Below are positions 16,023-24,485 of a stretch of 52,819 nt of DNA, piece by piece. The position numbers and the translations under genes were made by a program. Positions within the stretch are counted from its first letter, which is position 1. Every line of letters begins with the position of its first letter. Source of the DNA: Defluviitaleaceae bacterium (GTDB lineage: Bacteria > Bacillota > Clostridia > Lachnospirales > WRAX01); contig WRAX01000018.1 in NCBI GenBank assembly GCA_009779935.1, positions 1 to 52,819 on the forward strand, read 5' to 3'. The notes under the pieces were generated by a model that was given only the letters and a program-made list of their open reading frames with translations, was not told where the DNA came from and ran no database searches.

Positions 16023-16465
16023 AGCGTGTTAACATTAATAGGTAAATGTTCCACGTGAAACAATAGGGTTGGTATGGCGGCGTTGTGATGCCTTTGGGCT
16101 TGCATCTCCGTCATATCAGCTTTTTTTGCCACTTGCTTCCAAGGCAGGCGGCAAATATACCGCCAAATAATTATGGATTTTTGCATAGGTGGTAAGTTGC
16201 GTATGGCCTGCAAAATTTCCCATTCCAATTGGGTAAGCTCCTGTATGGCATCATCCAACTTTTCCTGTACCTGTGCCGCTTTTATGCTTAAATCCTGGGC
16301 GGCTGTGTTGTTACGGCTGTGTTGTACGCCCAGCCCAAGGCGGGCGGCGGTTGGGCTGGTTTGCATATAACGCAAATGCTCCAATTGCTCCGCAAGCTTT
16401 GCCACTTGCTTGTCCATCTCAAAAACTTTTAACATATCACTTTTTATCATATAAGTATACCCCAT
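16019..16465 (-). CDS. Sigma-region-4-like protein (DUF1492-like)
   Basis: 148 aa. The N-terminal half is a long helix (EMDKQVAKLAEQLEHLRYMQ). The C-terminal half looks like a sigma-70 region 4 / phage ArpU-type helix-turn-helix: LPPMQKSIIIWRYICRLPWKQVAKKADMTEMQAQRHH. Related proteins regulate late phage genes, but no other phage gene is nearby. The last residues FHVEH are encoded by a parS site. The start could also be the ATG at 16450; neither has a strong ribosome site. It converges with purL with a 4-nt overlap and is divergent from dapB. Confidence 0.65.
   Translation of the reverse strand: MGYTYMIKSDMLKVFEMDKQVAKLAEQLEHLRYMQTSPTAARLGLGVQHSRNNTAAQDLSIKAAQVQEKLDDAIQELTQLEWEILQAIRNLPPMQKSIIIWRYICRLPWKQVAKKADMTEMQAQRHHNAAIPTLLFHVEHLPINVNTL
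16047..16062. promoter_or_regulatory. parS site 3
   Basis: TGTTCCACGTGAAACA is an exact match to the consensus parS sequence. It lies in the 3' end of the DUF1492-like gene. Confidence 0.92.
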
Positions 16466-16484
16466 ATTTACATTAGTTTATCTA

Positions 16485-16513
16485 ATTTTAACATAGGCGG
16501 ATAGCCTTGTCAA
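16485..16513 (-). promoter_or_regulatory. Promoter for the sigma-like gene
   Basis: On the minus strand TTGACA (16508-16513), a 17-bp spacer and TAAAAT (16485-16490). It is arranged back-to-back with the dapB promoter 20 bp away. Confidence 0.75.
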
Positions 16514-16533
16514 GCATTTTTTTGGCAAAAAAC

Positions 16534-16562
16534 TTGACAAGTGCGTGGGTAAACTGTATAAT
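16534..16562 (+). promoter_or_regulatory. Promoter for dapB
   Basis: TTGACA at 16534, 17-bp spacer, TATAAT at 16557: a perfect consensus. CTTGACAA here and TTGTCAAG at 16507 mirror each other. The transcript would start near 16569. Confidence 0.85.
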
Positions 16563-16582
16563 GTAATAAATTTGTAACAAAA

Positions 16583-16617
16583 GACTTCTTACGAATAAGT
16601 TATTTTCGCAAGAAGTC
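16583..16617 (+). promoter_or_regulatory. Leader hairpin ahead of dapB
   Basis: GACTTCTT pairs with AAGAAGTC and CGAA with TTCG across a 1-nt mismatch. It lies in the 5' leader of the dapB transcript. It is too small for a lysine riboswitch and has no T-run. It may simply stabilise the 5' end. Confidence 0.45.
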
Positions 16618-16645
16618 TAAAAGTAGCAGAAGGCAAGGTGATTTT

Positions 16646-17386
16646 GTGAAGATAATTATTCATGGGTTGGGCCGTTTGGGCTTGGCAGTTGCCGGGCTTG
16701 CCCCCGAAGGCAGCGTGGCATGCGCCATAGACCCCCACGCCGCAGCAACGCCCCTTTTCCCCATCCACAAAAATTTGGGGGATTGTGGCCAAAAAGCAGA
16801 TGTGATAATAGACTGCTCCCACGCTGTTGCGGTGGCAAATTTGTTGCGCTTGGCAAAGATACCGCTGGTAATCTGCACCACAGGCTTGGATAAGGAAACA
16901 CTGGACTTGATTGATTGGGCAAAGGGGCATATACCCATCTTCCTATCCGCCAACATGTCCCTTGGGGTTAATTTGGCAGCAGGTTTAGCTGAAAGTGCTG
17001 CAAAATCCTTAAACAGCAAAGGTTTTGATATTGAGATTTTAGAAGCCCACCACAACCAAAAACTGGATGCCCCGTCAGGCACCGCCATGATGCTTGCCGA
17101 TAGGATTAACCAAGGGGTGGGCGGCAAGTATGAATATGTTTATGACCGCTCCCAATACCTGCGCAAGCGTGGGGGGGGCGAAATCGGTATTTCTGCCATA
17201 CGTGGCGGCACAATTGTAGGCGAGCATACCATTATTTTTGCAGGACATGATGAAGTGATAGAAATAACCCACAAAGCCCTATCCCGGGACATTTTTGCCC
17301 GTGGCGCACTTGCGGCGGCCAATTTTATAAAGGGCAAAGCCCCGGGGTTGTACGGGATGCAAGATATGTTAAACTTAGGAGAATAA
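16646..17386 (+). CDS. dapB: 4-hydroxy-tetrahydrodipicolinate reductase
   Basis: 246 aa, GTG start with AAGGTGATTTT upstream. NAD(P)H-dependent step of lysine and diaminopimelate synthesis, which also feeds dipicolinate for spores. Motifs: nucleotide-binding GLGRLG, DCSHAVAV, TTGLD, catalytic EAHHNQKLDAPSGTA and the C-terminal HEITHKALSR-like EITHKALSRDIFARGAL. Length is close to the usual 250. Five nt separate it from the next lipoprotein gene. Confidence 0.94.
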   Translation: MKIIIHGLGRLGLAVAGLAPEGSVACAIDPHAAATPLFPIHKNLGDCGQKADVIIDCSHAVAVANLLRLAKIPLVICTTGLDKETLDLIDWAKGHIPIFLSANMSLGVNLAAGLAESAAKSLNSKGFDIEILEAHHNQKLDAPSGTAMMLADRINQGVGGKYEYVYDRSQYLRKRGGGEIGISAIRGGTIVGEHTIIFAGHDEVIEITHKALSRDIFARGALAAANFIKGKAPGLYGMQDMLNLGE

Positions 17387-17391
17387 AACCC

Positions 17392-18804
17392 ATGAAAAAA
17401 ACATTAAAATTTTTGATATTGTTAATTTTTGTATTAATATTAGCTGCCTGCGGCAACCAAAACAATGACGGTAGCGGGTATAGCGAATTTTTACCGTTTA
17501 GGGAAAACCTTGTGCTGGTTTATGAGGTGGAAGTAGCAGGCCAAGGGGCCGGTTTTACTTACACAACCTTTAATTCCTTTATCCGCAACAACCGCATGCA
17601 ACGGCTGTTAATGGTGGATGATGGCACCATTTTAATAGAAATCATGGAGATGGTAGAAGGCAAGCTGGTTGGCATCCTGTCAGCAGATAATGCCGGTGGA
17701 CGACTTTCCCCCCATCTGGATATGACAGACCAAACCGGAAATATGTTTAACGTGGTTTTGCCCGAAAATACCGAGCTTGGCACACGCTGGTCCAGCAACC
17801 CAAACAACCCCGATGCAATGATACGGGAAATAACCAGCGTGGGTGTTAGCGTATCCACCCCCGCAGGCACCTTTGAAACCATAGAAGTTACCACATGGCT
17901 GGCAGCCGGCATACCAAGTGTGCGCAGCTATTTTGCACAAGGCATCGGTGTTGTAAAGGAAATTAATTACAATACCGTTGGCGGGGTGGAGGCGAACAAC
18001 ACCACCCGCCTGCTGGAAATTATAGAAGATGGTTTGTTGGGCAACATGCCCATCGCCTTCCCTGATGCAGATGGCAACTTGCCCCTTGCCCTTGTGCAAT
18101 TTACCACCAATAATGACCTGCTGGACATTTTTAATGACCTGTTGGTGCAGGCAACCCAATTGGTTTTTGGCAGGCAATTGCCGCAAGATGCACTTATAAG
18201 CCATATTTTCATAAACCAAAGCACCCACAATCTGCATCTGGATTTTTACAGCGGATTTTTACATGTAATGCAGGATGTAAGTGATTTTGAAACCGAGGAA
18301 GCCATTTTAATAGCCATTGTGGACACCTTAGGCAGCCTTGTTAATGCCGCAGGTGTAACCATTACCGTGGAAGGTGCCCCATACCAAGGGCCTTTTATAA
18401 GCTTTGCTTCTATGGAATTTTGGCAGGTGGGCATTACAGGCTCCCGTGCCGCAGATGCGCTAACGGCACAACTATTTAACATAGCTGAAGCTCTTCACCA
18501 GCCCTATGTGGCAACCATGGCTTTGGTATATGATAATTGGAGGGGCGGTGCAAATGCAGAAACCCTGCGCCCCACCTTAGAAACAGTTTTTACAGACTTT
18601 TTTGCAGATGAGTTTTTACAAGCCCTTTTTGACCCGCATTACCCCAAAGAACTGACAAGGAGCCACTTCCAATGGCACCCCAGTGCTTTTGAAGCGATTA
18701 CGCCCATATCCAATGACGTTTTTCAGTTAATGGCATCCCCTTACTTTCTGCAATTTGTGGAAACCGAGGACGGATGGCGCATTGACCATATTGGGCAACA
18801 ATAA
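17392..18804 (+). CDS. Lipoprotein with GerMN-like domain
   Basis: 470 aa. Signal peptide with lipobox LAAC (Cys20). The middle region (about 35-210) is beta-rich and may resemble DUF3108-like domains. From about 225 to 345 there is a GerMN-like segment: a conserved LDFYSGF strand followed by ETEEAILIAIVDTLGSLVNAAGVTITVEG, the usual family ending. GerMN proteins act in spore germination or envelope assembly. The C-terminal 120 aa is unassigned. The stop overlaps the rsmA start (TAATG), so the two are coupled. Confidence 0.7.
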   Translation: MKKTLKFLILLIFVLILAACGNQNNDGSGYSEFLPFRENLVLVYEVEVAGQGAGFTYTTFNSFIRNNRMQRLLMVDDGTILIEIMEMVEGKLVGILSADNAGGRLSPHLDMTDQTGNMFNVVLPENTELGTRWSSNPNNPDAMIREITSVGVSVSTPAGTFETIEVTTWLAAGIPSVRSYFAQGIGVVKEINYNTVGGVEANNTTRLLEIIEDGLLGNMPIAFPDADGNLPLALVQFTTNNDLLDIFNDLLVQATQLVFGRQLPQDALISHIFINQSTHNLHLDFYSGFLHVMQDVSDFETEEAILIAIVDTLGSLVNAAGVTITVEGAPYQGPFISFASMEFWQVGITGSRAADALTAQLFNIAEALHQPYVATMALVYDNWRGGANAETLRPTLETVFTDFFADEFLQALFDPHYPKELTRSHFQWHPSAFEAITPISNDVFQLMASPYFLQFVETEDGWRIDHIGQQ

Positions 18805-19655
18805 TGGGCGGTGACAATCTCTCATCAAAAAACTATGTGCGGGAATTGCTAACAAGCCATGGGTTGCACCCCAAAAAACACTTTGGGCAAAACTTTTTAA
18901 CCGATAGCCATGTACTTTCCAAGATTATTGACGGGGCGGACCTTTCACCGGATGACACTGTGGTGGAGGTTGGTCCCGGTCTTGGTGTTCTCACAACCCA
19001 GCTGGCAAAAAAAGCGGACAGGGTAATTGCCGTGGAAATTGACCATCAACTGGCGGAAATTTTGCAAAGCACCATGCCCACCAATGTGGAAATAATCCGT
19101 GGGGATATTCTGAAGCTTGACCTGGCAGGTATGGGTGTTGCCCGTCCTGATTATGCCCATATCAAAGTCGTTGCCAACCTCCCCTACTACATCACATCCG
19201 CCGTCATTTTTGGGCTGTTGGAACAAGCCTTGCCTATCAAAACCATGGTGGTAATGGTGCAAAAAGAGGTAGCAGATCGTTTTTTGGCACACCCCGGCAC
19301 AAAGGCCTACGGGCTACCCTCCCTTTCCCTTGCCTATTACGGCAAAGCAAGCCTTGTGGCAAATGTGCCGCCCCATTGCTTTTTCCCCCGCCCCGATGTC
19401 CACTCCGCTGTCATTAAATTGGATATAAGCCCAAGGGGCGACATAAATCCGGTAACCTTTTTCCCGCTTATCCGTGCAGCATTTGCTAACCGCAGAAAAA
19501 CCCTGCAAAACTGCCTTGCCGCATCAACCGAACTAACTTTGACCAAAGAGGATGCAGGGGCTTTATTAACATCCGCCGGGCTTAACCCCAATGTGCGTGG
19601 CGAAGCCCTTGGTTTAGATGATTTCGCAAAATTGTCAAATTTATTGCAGGCTTAA
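18804..19655 (+). CDS. rsmA: 16S rRNA dimethyladenosine transferase
   Basis: 283 aa. Dimethylates two adjacent adenines (A1518, A1519) near the 3' end of 16S rRNA. Motifs: HGLHPKKHFGQNFLTD, VEVGPGLGVLTTQLA (SAM binding), VEID, and NLPYYITSAVI (catalytic NLPY). The C-terminal helical domain and length are normal. Loss gives kasugamycin resistance in other bacteria. Often found near the origin in Firmicutes. Confidence 0.95.
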   Translation: MGGDNLSSKNYVRELLTSHGLHPKKHFGQNFLTDSHVLSKIIDGADLSPDDTVVEVGPGLGVLTTQLAKKADRVIAVEIDHQLAEILQSTMPTNVEIIRGDILKLDLAGMGVARPDYAHIKVVANLPYYITSAVIFGLLEQALPIKTMVVMVQKEVADRFLAHPGTKAYGLPSLSLAYYGKASLVANVPPHCFFPRPDVHSAVIKLDISPRGDINPVTFFPLIRAAFANRRKTLQNCLAASTELTLTKEDAGALLTSAGLNPNVRGEALGLDDFAKLSNLLQA

Positions 19656-19697
19656 CCGTCTACGCCAAATTCCCTATAATATTACATTTTCCCAACA

Positions 19698-19730
19698 AAT
19701 ACAAGCAAAGCCTTGGCTAATGCTTGTATT
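19698..19730. repeat. Hairpin after rsmA
   Basis: AATACAAGCA (19698) and TGCTTGTATT (19721) are perfect complements; the loop adds AGCC/GGCT pairing. No T-run follows, so termination is doubtful. It overlaps the -35 side of a candidate promoter for the rsgA unit. Confidence 0.55.
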
Positions 19731-19742
19731 GCGGGGTATAAT
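19713..19742 (+). promoter_or_regulatory. Weak candidate promoter for the rsgA unit
   Basis: TTGGCT, an 18-bp spacer, and a perfect TATAAT at 19737. The -35 half lies in the preceding hairpin. The -35 match is poor. Confidence 0.4.
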
Positions 19743-19774
19743 ATTTTAATTGAAAAATAAAGGAGTGGTGTATT

Positions 19775-19894
19775 ATGAGAAAAATACTTTTAAGGGCAGG
19801 CATAGATGATTGTTTTGATTTTGAGAGGAGTTTTAAGTGGCAAGAATTAGCGGAGTTTTTAAGAACGAGTACAAGGTTATCACTGACGGAATAG
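19775..19894 (+). CDS. Small ORF overlapping the rsgA start (39 aa)
   Basis: ATG with AAAGGAG 11-16 nt ahead, encoding MRKILLRAGIDDCFDFERSF and on to SLTE. It overlaps the first 58 nt of rsgA in another frame and includes the rsgA ribosome site. It could be a leader peptide that couples translation, or chance. No homology recognised. Confidence 0.35.
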   Translation: MRKILLRAGIDDCFDFERSFKWQELAEFLRTSTRLSLTE

Positions 19895-20727
19895 AGTTAA
19901 AATGCAAAACAGCCCGGCAAATGGGCACAAAACCGGCCATTGGGGATTTTGTGGAGCTGGATGAAAATGGATATATCACCCAATTGCTGCCCCGCAAAAA
20001 TGCCATATCCCGCAAAGTAGCGGGAAACAGGCAGGATGAGCAAGTAATTGCCGCCAATGTGGATTATGGGTTTATCGTAACATCCGCAAATGATGATTTT
20101 AATTTAAGGCGTATAGAGCGATATTTGGCAATGTTGGAAATTTGTGATGTGGAATGCCGCTTGGTGTTAACCAAGGCAGATTTGTGCCGCAACATCGATA
20201 TGTATTTGGACAAGGCAGAAGAGTTAGGGTTAACGGACAGCATCATCGTAACAAGCTCCGCTGATGGATGCGGCTTGGATGAGTTAAAAGACTTGTTGCA
20301 GGTAGGCAAAACGGCGGTTTTCATGGGTTCGTCGGGTGTTGGCAAATCGTCACTGATAAATTATCTGGTAGGGGATGATGCCCAAAAAGTGTCAGAAATC
20401 AGCACTTCCCACGGCAAAGGGCGGCACACCACCACCCACCGTGAGATGTTTATGCTGGAAAATGGCGCATATATCATCGACACCCCAGGCATGCGTGAAA
20501 TACAGTTTTTTACCGGGGCAGACGAGTTAACAACCTTTGCCGATATTGATAAATTGGCAGAAAATTGTAAATACCGAAACTGCACCCACAAAAGCGAGCC
20601 TGATTGTGCTGTAAAACAAGCAATTGCAGATGGTAATTTGTCCCCCGCCAGACTTAAAAGTTATGAAAAACTGCAACGAGAAATAAAAACAAGAAACAAA
20701 ATAAAAACTAAACACAAAAGGAGTTGA
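19837..20727 (+). CDS. rsgA: Ribosome small-subunit GTPase RsgA
   Basis: 296 aa, GTG start with GAGAGGAG upstream. A late-acting GTPase of 30S ribosome assembly. Circularly permuted G-domain: G4 TKAD, then G1 GSSGVGKSSLIN, then DTPGMRE. An N-terminal OB-fold and a C-terminal zinc knuckle (CKYRNCTHKSEPDC) complete the usual layout. Rich in Lys at the end. It is followed 5 nt later by the large secreted protein gene. Confidence 0.95.
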   Translation: MARISGVFKNEYKVITDGIELKCKTARQMGTKPAIGDFVELDENGYITQLLPRKNAISRKVAGNRQDEQVIAANVDYGFIVTSANDDFNLRRIERYLAMLEICDVECRLVLTKADLCRNIDMYLDKAEELGLTDSIIVTSSADGCGLDELKDLLQVGKTAVFMGSSGVGKSSLINYLVGDDAQKVSEISTSHGKGRHTTTHREMFMLENGAYIIDTPGMREIQFFTGADELTTFADIDKLAENCKYRNCTHKSEPDCAVKQAIADGNLSPARLKSYEKLQREIKTRNKIKTKHKRS

Positions 20728-20732
20728 ATTGA

Positions 20733-23573
20733 ATGACAAAAAATATCAAAAAACGGCTAACCGCCATGGTGTTGGGTTTGATGGTGCTGATAGTTGCCAT
20801 TCCAGTAATGCCTGTAAGTGCCAACGTGCAGGGCATCTCCCCTCAAATCTGGATAAATGGCGATATCTTGGAGTTTAACGTGGGTGCGCCCAATGTAAAC
20901 ATAAACTTGTTTATAGATGGTGCACTTTCGTGGTGGACGACCAGCTCCACCAGCGGTGTAGGTTCAGTTAATTTAAGGGCAGCTCTTGGTTTTAACGTTG
21001 TCACAAATCACTGGATACACATAACTGCAAGCAATCACACAGGTACATCGCTATCCAGTAACCAAGTTATGTGGAATACAGACGGCACAGGTGCCACAGG
21101 GCAAACACCGGCGGGCTTACATGTGGATACGACCAATGTGCTGCGCTGGAATGTCGTTCCGGGCGCAACATCTTACGAAATTTCTGTAACCCAAAACCAC
21201 CATCTTGTTTCCGAGCAACTCTCTTTCACCAACTCTCTTCACACATCGCAATTTGGTTTGCAGCACCTTGCCGGTACGCAGGTTGTCATTAGCATTGTTG
21301 CTGTTGGTCCGGGCTGGCGTTCCAATTCCAGCATACCCATCACATGGGTCATACCATTTAACAACCAGCCGCCGGATCAAAATTTGCCACCGGGGCAGCT
21401 GGCAACCCCTCAAATTTCCATCAACAGCAATGGTATTTTAACGTGGGGCGGTAGCTGGCGGCGGGTTCGTATATACTCTGATGGCTTCATGGTATGGGAC
21501 ACCTCTACGGAAATTAGCTCACTTAACCTACATCAAATTGGGCTTTTTCCCGGCACACAAACCATCCAAATAAGGCATGTACACCCTACAAACCCGGCAC
21601 TTAGCTCCCACCTTAGCAATGCTGTGATTTTTGGCACAGCAGGGGCAGGGCATTTGCCAACGCCCAATATTAACATAAACCACAATACCGGGGTTTTAAC
21701 CTGGGTAGGCGGCGGCATGCGCTGGGTAGGGGTTTATGTGGACGGCGCACCCTTTTACAGTACAGAGCTGCCCGTAAGCAGTGTAAACCTAAGGGATATT
21801 GGGCTTGACACAGGCACCCACCCCATACGCATCAGGTTTTTACACGAAACTAATCCAAACATAAACTCCCCACTAAGTAATACCATCAACTTTAATGCAG
21901 CAGGGGCGGCCATGTCCACCCCCAGCATCACCATAAACCAAAACACAGGCAGGCTGACGTGGAGCGGCGGCGGAAACCGCCACGTACGTGTTTATGCAGG
22001 CGGCGAGCCCGTTTGGACATCGGTTGGCAATGTAAACCATGTGGATTTACTTTCCATAAACTTACCACCCGGCAGCCAGCCAATACGCATCCGCCACCTG
22101 CACGCCAGTAACGAACAGCTCCATTCCTCGTTAAGCAATACCATCAACTTTAATGCGGCAGGCCGTTCGCTGGCCACCCCATCCATCAGCATCAACAATA
22201 CCACAGGTATTATGACATGGGGCGGGGCAAGCCGTTCGGTAGCAGTATATTCCGGCGGCACAAGGGCGTGGACATCGGTGGCCGCCGTAACACAAGTGGA
22301 CTTAAATGCAATCGGCCTTAACACAGGCAACCAATCCATACGCCTACGCCACCTGCATGATACAGATGCAAGCCTAAATTCCAACCTAAGCAATACCATA
22401 AGCTTTAATGTAACAACCCCGCCAAGCCTGCCAACACCCACCATCAACATCGATAACGAAGGTATGTTAAGATGGACAGGCGGTGCCGGACGCTTGGTTC
22501 GGGTATATTCCGGCGGGGTAGCGGTTTGGGTTTCCCCTGCCGTTACAACACAAGTTAATTTACGCCAAATCGGGCTGGGATACGGTAACCACAACATACA
22601 ACTGCGCCATATCCACGATGTTAATGCCAACTTTAACTCCGCCCTTAGCAACACGGTGGCATTTAACCACACACCCGCCGCAAACCCTATGAATACCACA
22701 TTTATCCACCAGCAAGTGGAAAATGCCCTTAACCAACGCCCGGCAGGCGCAACAACAGCAACTGTGGTTTTGCCCAGCGGCGGTAATGGTTTGCGCATAA
22801 ATGGCACAACCCTTGCATTGGCGGAGGGGGCAGGCACTTCACTAACCTTTACCCAGGATAGTATAAGCATCACCCTTTCCCCTGCTGTTATGGCAGAAAT
22901 GCGCCAGCTTATCCCCGGCGAAATCCGTATTTATATAGAGCCAAGAAGCGGCGGCATGTCATCATTTAGGCTGGCCATCGAAGGCGGTGCCGCTAATTTA
23001 CAGGAATTTAATAACCCTATAACCGTTACCACCCCCATAAACGCCGGTGGCGTATCAAATTTCCATAGGATTGTGGCGGTAGACGGCCTTAACCGCCCTG
23101 CCGGCGGCCGCTTTAACGCCGCAACAGGCCAATTTGTGCTAAACACACAAAGAGCAGGAATATTTACCATCGCCCATGTGGATAATTTAACAAGGCTAAA
23201 TATCCAACTGGAAAGCCACCAAATAACAGACTTGGCAGGCAATGCACCCACCCAAAATATGGATGTTTTGCCACAAATTATAGGCGGCCGCACCATGGTG
23301 CCCGTACGCTTTATCGCATATGCCCTTGGTGCAGGTATCGATTTTACCGATGCCACAGCCACCACGCCCCTAACGGTGCATCTATCCCTTGGCGGGCAAA
23401 CCCTAAATATCCCCGTAGGCGAAACCAGCCACCATTTACAAAACCTTGGCATGGATGTGCCGGCCCAAATAATTAACGGGCGCACCATGGTTCCCCTACG
23501 CTTTATCAGCGAATTTTTTGGGGCGCATGTGGATTGGGATAACGCTACACGAAGCATCGAAGTTGTACGATAA
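20733..23573 (+). CDS. Large secreted tandem-repeat protein with CuAO-N domain
   Basis: 946 aa; AAAGGAG nine nt before the ATG. Signal peptide 1-30. Two degenerate beta modules (about 32-115 and 125-215) precede five clear repeats of about 86 aa (about 225-650). Each repeat begins TPxIxI, has LTWxGG, VRVYxGGxxVW and IRxRHLHxxN, and ends LSNTIxFN. A spacer domain (about 650-835) follows, then a copper-amine-oxidase N-terminal-like domain (about 845-946) with two VPxRFI(A/S) motifs (NGRTMVPLRFISEFFGAHVDW), common in cell-wall-associated proteins. Probably an adhesin or surface scaffold; ligand unknown. Confidence 0.8.
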   Translation: MTKNIKKRLTAMVLGLMVLIVAIPVMPVSANVQGISPQIWINGDILEFNVGAPNVNINLFIDGALSWWTTSSTSGVGSVNLRAALGFNVVTNHWIHITASNHTGTSLSSNQVMWNTDGTGATGQTPAGLHVDTTNVLRWNVVPGATSYEISVTQNHHLVSEQLSFTNSLHTSQFGLQHLAGTQVVISIVAVGPGWRSNSSIPITWVIPFNNQPPDQNLPPGQLATPQISINSNGILTWGGSWRRVRIYSDGFMVWDTSTEISSLNLHQIGLFPGTQTIQIRHVHPTNPALSSHLSNAVIFGTAGAGHLPTPNININHNTGVLTWVGGGMRWVGVYVDGAPFYSTELPVSSVNLRDIGLDTGTHPIRIRFLHETNPNINSPLSNTINFNAAGAAMSTPSITINQNTGRLTWSGGGNRHVRVYAGGEPVWTSVGNVNHVDLLSINLPPGSQPIRIRHLHASNEQLHSSLSNTINFNAAGRSLATPSISINNTTGIMTWGGASRSVAVYSGGTRAWTSVAAVTQVDLNAIGLNTGNQSIRLRHLHDTDASLNSNLSNTISFNVTTPPSLPTPTINIDNEGMLRWTGGAGRLVRVYSGGVAVWVSPAVTTQVNLRQIGLGYGNHNIQLRHIHDVNANFNSALSNTVAFNHTPAANPMNTTFIHQQVENALNQRPAGATTATVVLPSGGNGLRINGTTLALAEGAGTSLTFTQDSISITLSPAVMAEMRQLIPGEIRIYIEPRSGGMSSFRLAIEGGAANLQEFNNPITVTTPINAGGVSNFHRIVAVDGLNRPAGGRFNAATGQFVLNTQRAGIFTIAHVDNLTRLNIQLESHQITDLAGNAPTQNMDVLPQIIGGRTMVPVRFIAYALGAGIDFTDATATTPLTVHLSLGGQTLNIPVGETSHHLQNLGMDVPAQIINGRTMVPLRFISEFFGAHVDWDNATRSIEVVR
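21404..22676 (+). repeat. Five tandem repeats of about 258 bp
   Basis: Copies start near 21404, 21660, 21917, 22175 and 22434. Period is 256-259 bp, in frame, and nucleotide identity is visible at the junctions (for example AGCAATACCATCAACTTTAA in two copies). Such repeats can expand or contract by recombination. Confidence 0.75.
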
Positions 23574-23581
23574 AAGTAAAT

Positions 23582-23621
23582 AACAATCGGCAATGGCGCC
23601 ACTTAGCCATTGCCGATTGTT
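23582..23621. repeat. 16-bp perfect inverted repeat
   Basis: AACAATCGGCAATGGC and its complement at 23606-23621, with an 8-nt loop, 9 nt after the stop of the repeat protein gene. It forms a strong hairpin without a T-run and may still limit readthrough into the DUF503 gene. Confidence 0.6.
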
Positions 23622-23646
23622 GATAGATAGGAAGACGGGTGATACA

Positions 23647-23943
23647 ATGCACATAAAATCAGCAAAATTAACCTTTCATGTGCCGCATGCCCAGTCGCTA
23701 AAAGATAAGCGGCAGGTGCGGCGTAGTTTAATTGACAAAGCCAAGGGCAAATTTAACGCATCCATAGCCGAGGTGGGTGCATTGGATGCCCACCAAGCGC
23801 TAATTTTGGGCATTGCTGTGGTTTCCGGCGAATTTTCCCACGCCCAAAATTCCTTGGACGAAATAGTGCGTTTTATGGAGCGGGAAGCGGAAAACAGCGG
23901 TTTATCAGAACTTTTAGAGGTGGCAGAAATATGCAGCGAATAA
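23647..23943 (+). CDS. DUF503 family protein (YlxP-like)
   Basis: 98 aa from MHIKSAKLTFHVPHAQSLKDKRQ. The LxxAxSLKDKRxVxxSLxxKxKxKFNxSIAEV signature is typical of DUF503/YlxP, small proteins tied to ribosome maturation in the nusA-infB-rbfA operon of Bacillus. Here it is next to maf instead. The longer frame starts inside the upstream hairpin and is not used. It overlaps maf by 13 nt. Confidence 0.88.
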   Translation: MHIKSAKLTFHVPHAQSLKDKRQVRRSLIDKAKGKFNASIAEVGALDAHQALILGIAVVSGEFSHAQNSLDEIVRFMEREAENSGLSELLEVAEICSE

Positions 23944-24485
23944 TATTAGCATCAACCTCCCCACGCCGGCGGCAATTGCTTGCCCAAATTGGAATGGTTT
24001 TTGAGGTGATGGAAAGCCATGTGGACGAAAACATAAGCGGCACAGCCAAGGAGATAGTGCGGGAGCTTGCCCTGCGCAAAGCCCATGCCGTGGCACAAAA
24101 AATAAAGGGCAACGCCACCATAATCGGTGCAGACACGCTGGTTAGCGTGGATGATGTAGTATTGGAAAAACCCCGTGACCATCACGAGGCTTTTAATATG
24201 CTAAAACTGTTGCAAGGGCGCAAACATCAGGTATGCACAGGTGTTGCCGTTATCAAAAACGGCACAGAGCAAGCTTTTGTAGAGCAGGCAGATGTATTCT
24301 TCCGCCCCCTAAGTGATGATGAAATACACGCCTACATGGCCACAGGCGAACCCTTTGACAAAGCAGGCGGATATGGCATACAAGGCCATGGCGCCACACT
24401 GGTACAGCGCATAGAAGGGGACTTTTACACCGTAATGGGTCTGCCCCTTTGCCGCCTGTATCAATTAATTACAGACAAGCTATAA
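23931..24485 (+). CDS. maf: Maf-type nucleoside triphosphate pyrophosphatase
   Basis: 184 aa. Hydrolyses non-canonical nucleotides (dTTP/UTP-type) to monophosphates. Motifs: ILASTSPRRRQLL at the start, ADTLVSVDD, the EKPRDHHEA loop, and GGYGIQGHGATLVQRIEGDFYTVMGLP. Length is close to the usual 190. The 3' end overlaps the converging hydrolase gene by 25 nt. Confidence 0.92.
   Translation: MQRIILASTSPRRRQLLAQIGMVFEVMESHVDENISGTAKEIVRELALRKAHAVAQKIKGNATIIGADTLVSVDDVVLEKPRDHHEAFNMLKLLQGRKHQVCTGVAVIKNGTEQAFVEQADVFFRPLSDDEIHAYMATGEPFDKAGGYGIQGHGATLVQRIEGDFYTVMGLPLCRLYQLITDKL

Noticed and set aside
16565-16640. Lysine riboswitch ahead of dapB
   Set aside because: The leader is far too short; only a simple hairpin is present.
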